64,000 nt of DNA, taken from Lithodes maja. Its lineage: Eukaryota > Arthropoda > Malacostraca > Decapoda > Lithodidae. The notes under the pieces are model-generated. The model was not told the DNA's origin. It saw only the letters and a program-made list of their open reading frames with translations, and did no database searches. Shown piece after piece: positions 61,040 to 64,000 of this stretch (positions within the stretch are counted from its first letter, which is position 1; each line of letters starts with the position of its first letter). A program made the position numbers and the translations under genes. The stretch covers positions 62,001 to 126,000 of the forward strand of contig JBAKBP010001585.1 of NCBI GenBank assembly GCA_037953745.1, read 5' to 3'.

Positions 61040-61385
61040 AAGGCGCATCGTCAATGATTCCGGGGCCACTACTAAATATTAGGTTTTCCTTCTTCCCTTC
61101 GGGACTCAAACTGGGTTAATCAAACTAGCAATAACGAATCCGAAGAATTACTTGAAGTAGTACTAGACAACTTTCTCTTTCAATTTGTAAATTCGCCAAC
61201 TAGAGGATATAATATTCTGGACCTAGTTCTTACCAACAAAGAAAATTGGATAACAAATTTAGAAGTGGGTGACCAGCTAGGGAACAGTGACCATAAATCA
61301 ATATTATAGGTTTTATTCCCGGAGGGAAGTAATGAAAACCTAATATTAGTAGGGGCCCCGTAATCATTGACGATTTGCCTATTAA
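61040..61385 (+). mobile_element. inner foldback element with captured LINE fragment
   Basis: The left arm 61042-61107 (CATCGTCAATGATTCCGGGG ... CTTCCCTTCGGGACT) and right arm 61303-61380 (inverse) are related to the outer-arm hairpin. Between them lies 61110-61305, a LINE endonuclease fragment. Short palindromic arms with foreign coding sequence inside resemble a gene-capturing non-autonomous DNA element. Confidence 0.65.
61110..61305 (+). pseudogene. LINE endonuclease fragment inside the foldback
   Basis: Plus-strand reading gives EELLEVVLDNFLFQFVNSPT, RGYNILDLVLTNKENW and GDQLGNSDHKSI, the DLVLTN and SDH motifs of a CR1-group endonuclease. No start or RT is present. Not obviously from any other LINE in the window. 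Confidence 0.72.
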
Positions 61386-61647
61386 TATAATAATCTCCAT
61401 TCAACACCCGCGCCAGCCATTTTGAATCTACCGCCGCGGGGATGAACAGTGCATTCCTCATAAGTGTGACGCAACATCTCTTTTGGAGTCGTCATTAGAT
61501 CGGGTACGCACTACGAAAAAACTTTCGTAAAAAATATGAGAAGAATTTTTTTTTTTTTTTAACTTAAACATTGTTATAACACGCTTGCCACTATGGTGGA
61601 TTTCTTGCGTTGTGGCTCCTTGCCGCTCCTCACCAGGCAGCCATTCG

Positions 61648-61870
61648 TCTTTCACTGATATATCAAGATAACACCCAAGATATTAAGCGAATGGGAAGGG
61701 GATGGATGGAAGGGCCCTGCATCGTCAAGGATTACGGGGCCCCTATTAAATATTAGGTTTTCATTACTTCCCTCCGGGAATCAAACCTATAATTTAATAG
61801 TGGCCCCTCCATCATTGATGATTTGCCTGAATTCCCAAGACTGGAGGGGGACATTCGTAACAATATCCTA
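61648..61870 (-). repeat. outer foldback, right arm
   Basis: Inverse of 60550-60771: TTTCACTGATATATCAAG at 61650, the hairpin unit 61727-61828, then CTGGAGGGGGACATTCG at about 61841. Identity about 80 percent by eye. Confidence 0.82.
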
Positions 61871-62032
61871 AACCTCAGAACCGTAAGGCATAGTGAAGAA
61901 TTTGTATAACAGAATAAGTCTTTATTGTTAGCATACAATACAAAAGTATATAAAAATATGAAAGGATATGAGCAGTGCGTTACTTCAAAGAAGATCTGCT
62001 CCTAAAAATTACAGGGTCCGTTCGATAGCGAT

Positions 62033-62334
62033 TTGAGAAGACATTCATAGTCTCCTTCTCACTATCCCAGATATTTGAGAAGACATTCATAGTCTCCTTC
62101 TCACTATCCCAGATATTTGAGAAGACATTCATAGTCTCCTTCTCACTATCCCAGATATTTGAGAAGACATTCATAGTCTCCTTCTCACTATCCCAGATAT
62201 TTGAGAAGACATTCATAGTCTCCTTCTCACTATCCCAGAGATTTGAGAAGACATTCATAGTCTCCTTCTCACTATCCCAGAGATTTGAGAAGACATTCAT
62301 AGTCTCCTTCTCACTATCCCAGATTTTATACTAT
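62033..62334 (-). repeat. 42-bp minisatellite, seven copies, open on the minus strand
   Basis: ACATTCATAGTCTCCTTCTC starts at 62041, 62083, 62125, 62167, 62209, 62251 and 62293. The period of 42 keeps a minus-strand frame open, encoding MNVFSN(L/I)WDSEKET seven times. Near-perfect identity implies recent expansion; coding function is unproven. Confidence 0.95.
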
Positions 62335-64000
62335 TCATAGTTCATTATCTGGCATAAAACTGTGTCTAAGTGACCAGTTTCATCCTTAACCAAAACTATA
62401 TAGTTACAACTACGATAGAAAAACTTTTCTTAACATACAACTAAAACAATTCAACGAGCTTCCAGAAAGCTGCCTTAAGGGGAGGTATTTAGTTTGTTTC
62501 CTAGACCTCCATCAAGCTTAAAATTACACCCCCTTGAGTCCCTTTCAAGATAAATTTGTACATTTTTCGGTAGAAAAATGTCCCGGCCGAAGGCCGGATC
62601 CTCTTAAATTACAGGCTCACTATCGCTCGCCAGGATAAAATCGACACCTGAATTGCACAAAAGGTCTTAATATGGGGTGAAAGTTCCTAAAATCGCTAAA
62701 CTAATGCGGCAAACATTTTAGAATATCAAAAGCAATGGGGCTAAACATGAGGGAGAAAGGGGTCAAGAAAAAAATCCCTCAAGTGGAGATCTCCCCTTAA
62801 AAGAATTCAACGAGCTTTTACATAGCCCCTTTTAAAAAAAATAATGATAGATTCTTTTAAAATCCAAACAAAACATATGAGCTTTCACCTAGCTCACTCT
62901 TGTAAACAACGCCAGTAGATTTCTCCGGCGGAGGAATCTGTTTCCGGCGGAGGAGTCTGTTTCCGGCAGAGGGGCTTAATTGGGATACTCTCATTTCCCC
63001 CCCCCCCTCCCCCCCTTTTCCTGTCCTCCAAGGGACTTAAATTACTATCACATTGACCAATAGCTCCTCAGCCGTAGAAAACCATCTAAAAGCGCTTGCT
63101 AGTGGATACGTCACAAAAGAGAGTGCCCGACATATTATTTGAAAAGAGGGGAAGAATCCGCTTCCGCATTTATATCTTATACAAATAAGGGTAGAGGGGG
63201 GGTCACTCTTTCGCGACGCGAACCACTGCTGTAGGTTAATCCTAAGCGGGTTCTAAGGTAGTTCTAAGTTCTAAGGTAGTTTTCCTAAGCTCCAGACTAT
63301 TTCTGCCTTTTCACGTTCATGTTGGGACTTCGTACATATTGAAAACCGTGAACCTCAAAGAACAGATTCATACCCGTAAAATTACTAAGCCTGAGGCACT
63401 TAATGTTATTACTTGCTCAAGCAGCTCATGGTTGTCTTAACTTATCCAGTAAGATCCTGGTCGTCGGAAAACTTTTTCCGGCGTATGCAAGAACTTAGGA
63501 GAAAATATTTTGATGGACTAGATATGCTAATCCGTTCCGAAATGATCACAAAACCTCGAGCTGAAACTGCCTATGCATTGGTATGATCTCTTACGACTAA
63601 AAAATTCTGATTGTCAGGGGCATGAGTAGCCTAGGCTATATAAGAGCCGAGGACCGATTGACCTGTTGTTAGCCTTTTCCACTATAGAGGGTCGCCCAAA
63701 TGGTTAATACAGGTTATGTGAGTTACGTAGACATAATCTCGTCATTCTTGTGGCTCCGGTAACACCTCTTTTTAGAAACTTCAGGTGGGCTAGCTCTAGC
63801 TGTACTGACTGCTGCACGGAGTGGGATCGAGGTCTCTGCCTGCTGCGACAGACCTCCAAGGAACAAACTATCAAAGTCGAGGCCTCCGCCTCGCCTGTCA
63901 GGGAAGTCTGGAGTGAACATGGTTAGTACGAGTGCACTGCACGTATGAGTTCATGTCCAAAAAGTAGACTGGTAGGTAGTCCACTATTAACTAAATGACA
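62335..64000. other. no recognised gene; small repeats only
   Basis: A 19-bp unit TTTCCGGCGGAGGAGTCTG occurs three times at about 62920-62976 and a C-run follows at 62997-63016. A GTTCTAAGGTAG motif is repeated near 63250-63285. Short frames here show no recognised homology. Confidence 0.5.

Noticed and set aside
62033..62334. Regular short repeats that could suggest a CRISPR array
   Set aside because: The 42-bp units are contiguous with no unique spacers, in an evidently eukaryotic transposon-rich sequence; it is a minisatellite.

Overview
The window looks like intergenic DNA from an animal, probably an arthropod and perhaps a decapod crustacean. That is an inference from the transposon mix (CR1/L2-, Jockey- and RTE-like LINEs, DIRS, Gypsy, piggyBac and a tRNA SINE with a LINE-like tail). 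I could support no intact host protein-coding gene. Almost every long reading frame belongs to a mobile element, and most can be placed in a nesting order. There is one 200-bp run of N.

Layout: (1) 1-3498, minus strand: LINE-A with an unbroken endonuclease-RT-RNase H frame that leaves the window. (2) 3499-3698: assembly gap. (3) 3699-5520, minus: LINE-B, cut by the gap at RT motif A. (4) 6118-10526: complete piggyBac element with TTAA at both ends, terminal inverted repeats, an intact transposase and a 177-bp tandem array. (5) 10634-11621: TA-flanked element with ~140-bp terminal inverted repeats and no transposase. (6) ~12361: U4-snRNA-like 5' domain. (7) 12715-17387, plus: broken CR1-like LINE-C holding a 5'-truncated inverse LINE-D, then an RTE-like LINE start. 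(8) 17388-26663, minus: intact Gypsy element whose integrase lies before the RT (Gmr1-type order), with 1.8-kb LTRs. (9) 26664-32094: an orphan minus-strand block with a gag-like ORF and a long Pro/Ser-rich frame.

(10) 32095-42766 is a three-level nest. A 5'-truncated Jockey-like LINE-G (13-bp target duplication) contains LINE-F, which has a signal-peptide-like start, a 2A ribosome-skipping motif, two PHD-like fingers, endonuclease and RT. LINE-F in turn contains a 5.5-kb TIR element flanked by GATATC. That element carries one large gene with duplicated zinc modules, a PIN/FEN-like nuclease signature and a C-terminal CXC motif. (11) 42780-47058, minus: LINE-E, with PHD and CCCH fingers in ORF1. 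(12) 47.6-59.7 kb, plus: a decayed DIRS-like element (gag, RT, RNase H, tyrosine recombinase) split by CR1-like LINE-H. LINE-H is itself split by a second LINE-F copy and by a tRNA-derived SINE whose tail resembles the LINE-F 3' end. (13) 60.1-64 kb: concentric foldback repeats around a captured LINE endonuclease fragment, a 42-bp minisatellite, and otherwise featureless DNA.

The genes therefore do not form a pathway; they form a stratigraphy of insertions. The most unusual items are the nuclease/CXC TIR element inside LINE-F, the 2A motif in LINE-F, the integrase-before-RT Gypsy element, the LINE-F/SINE shared tail, and the concentric foldback.
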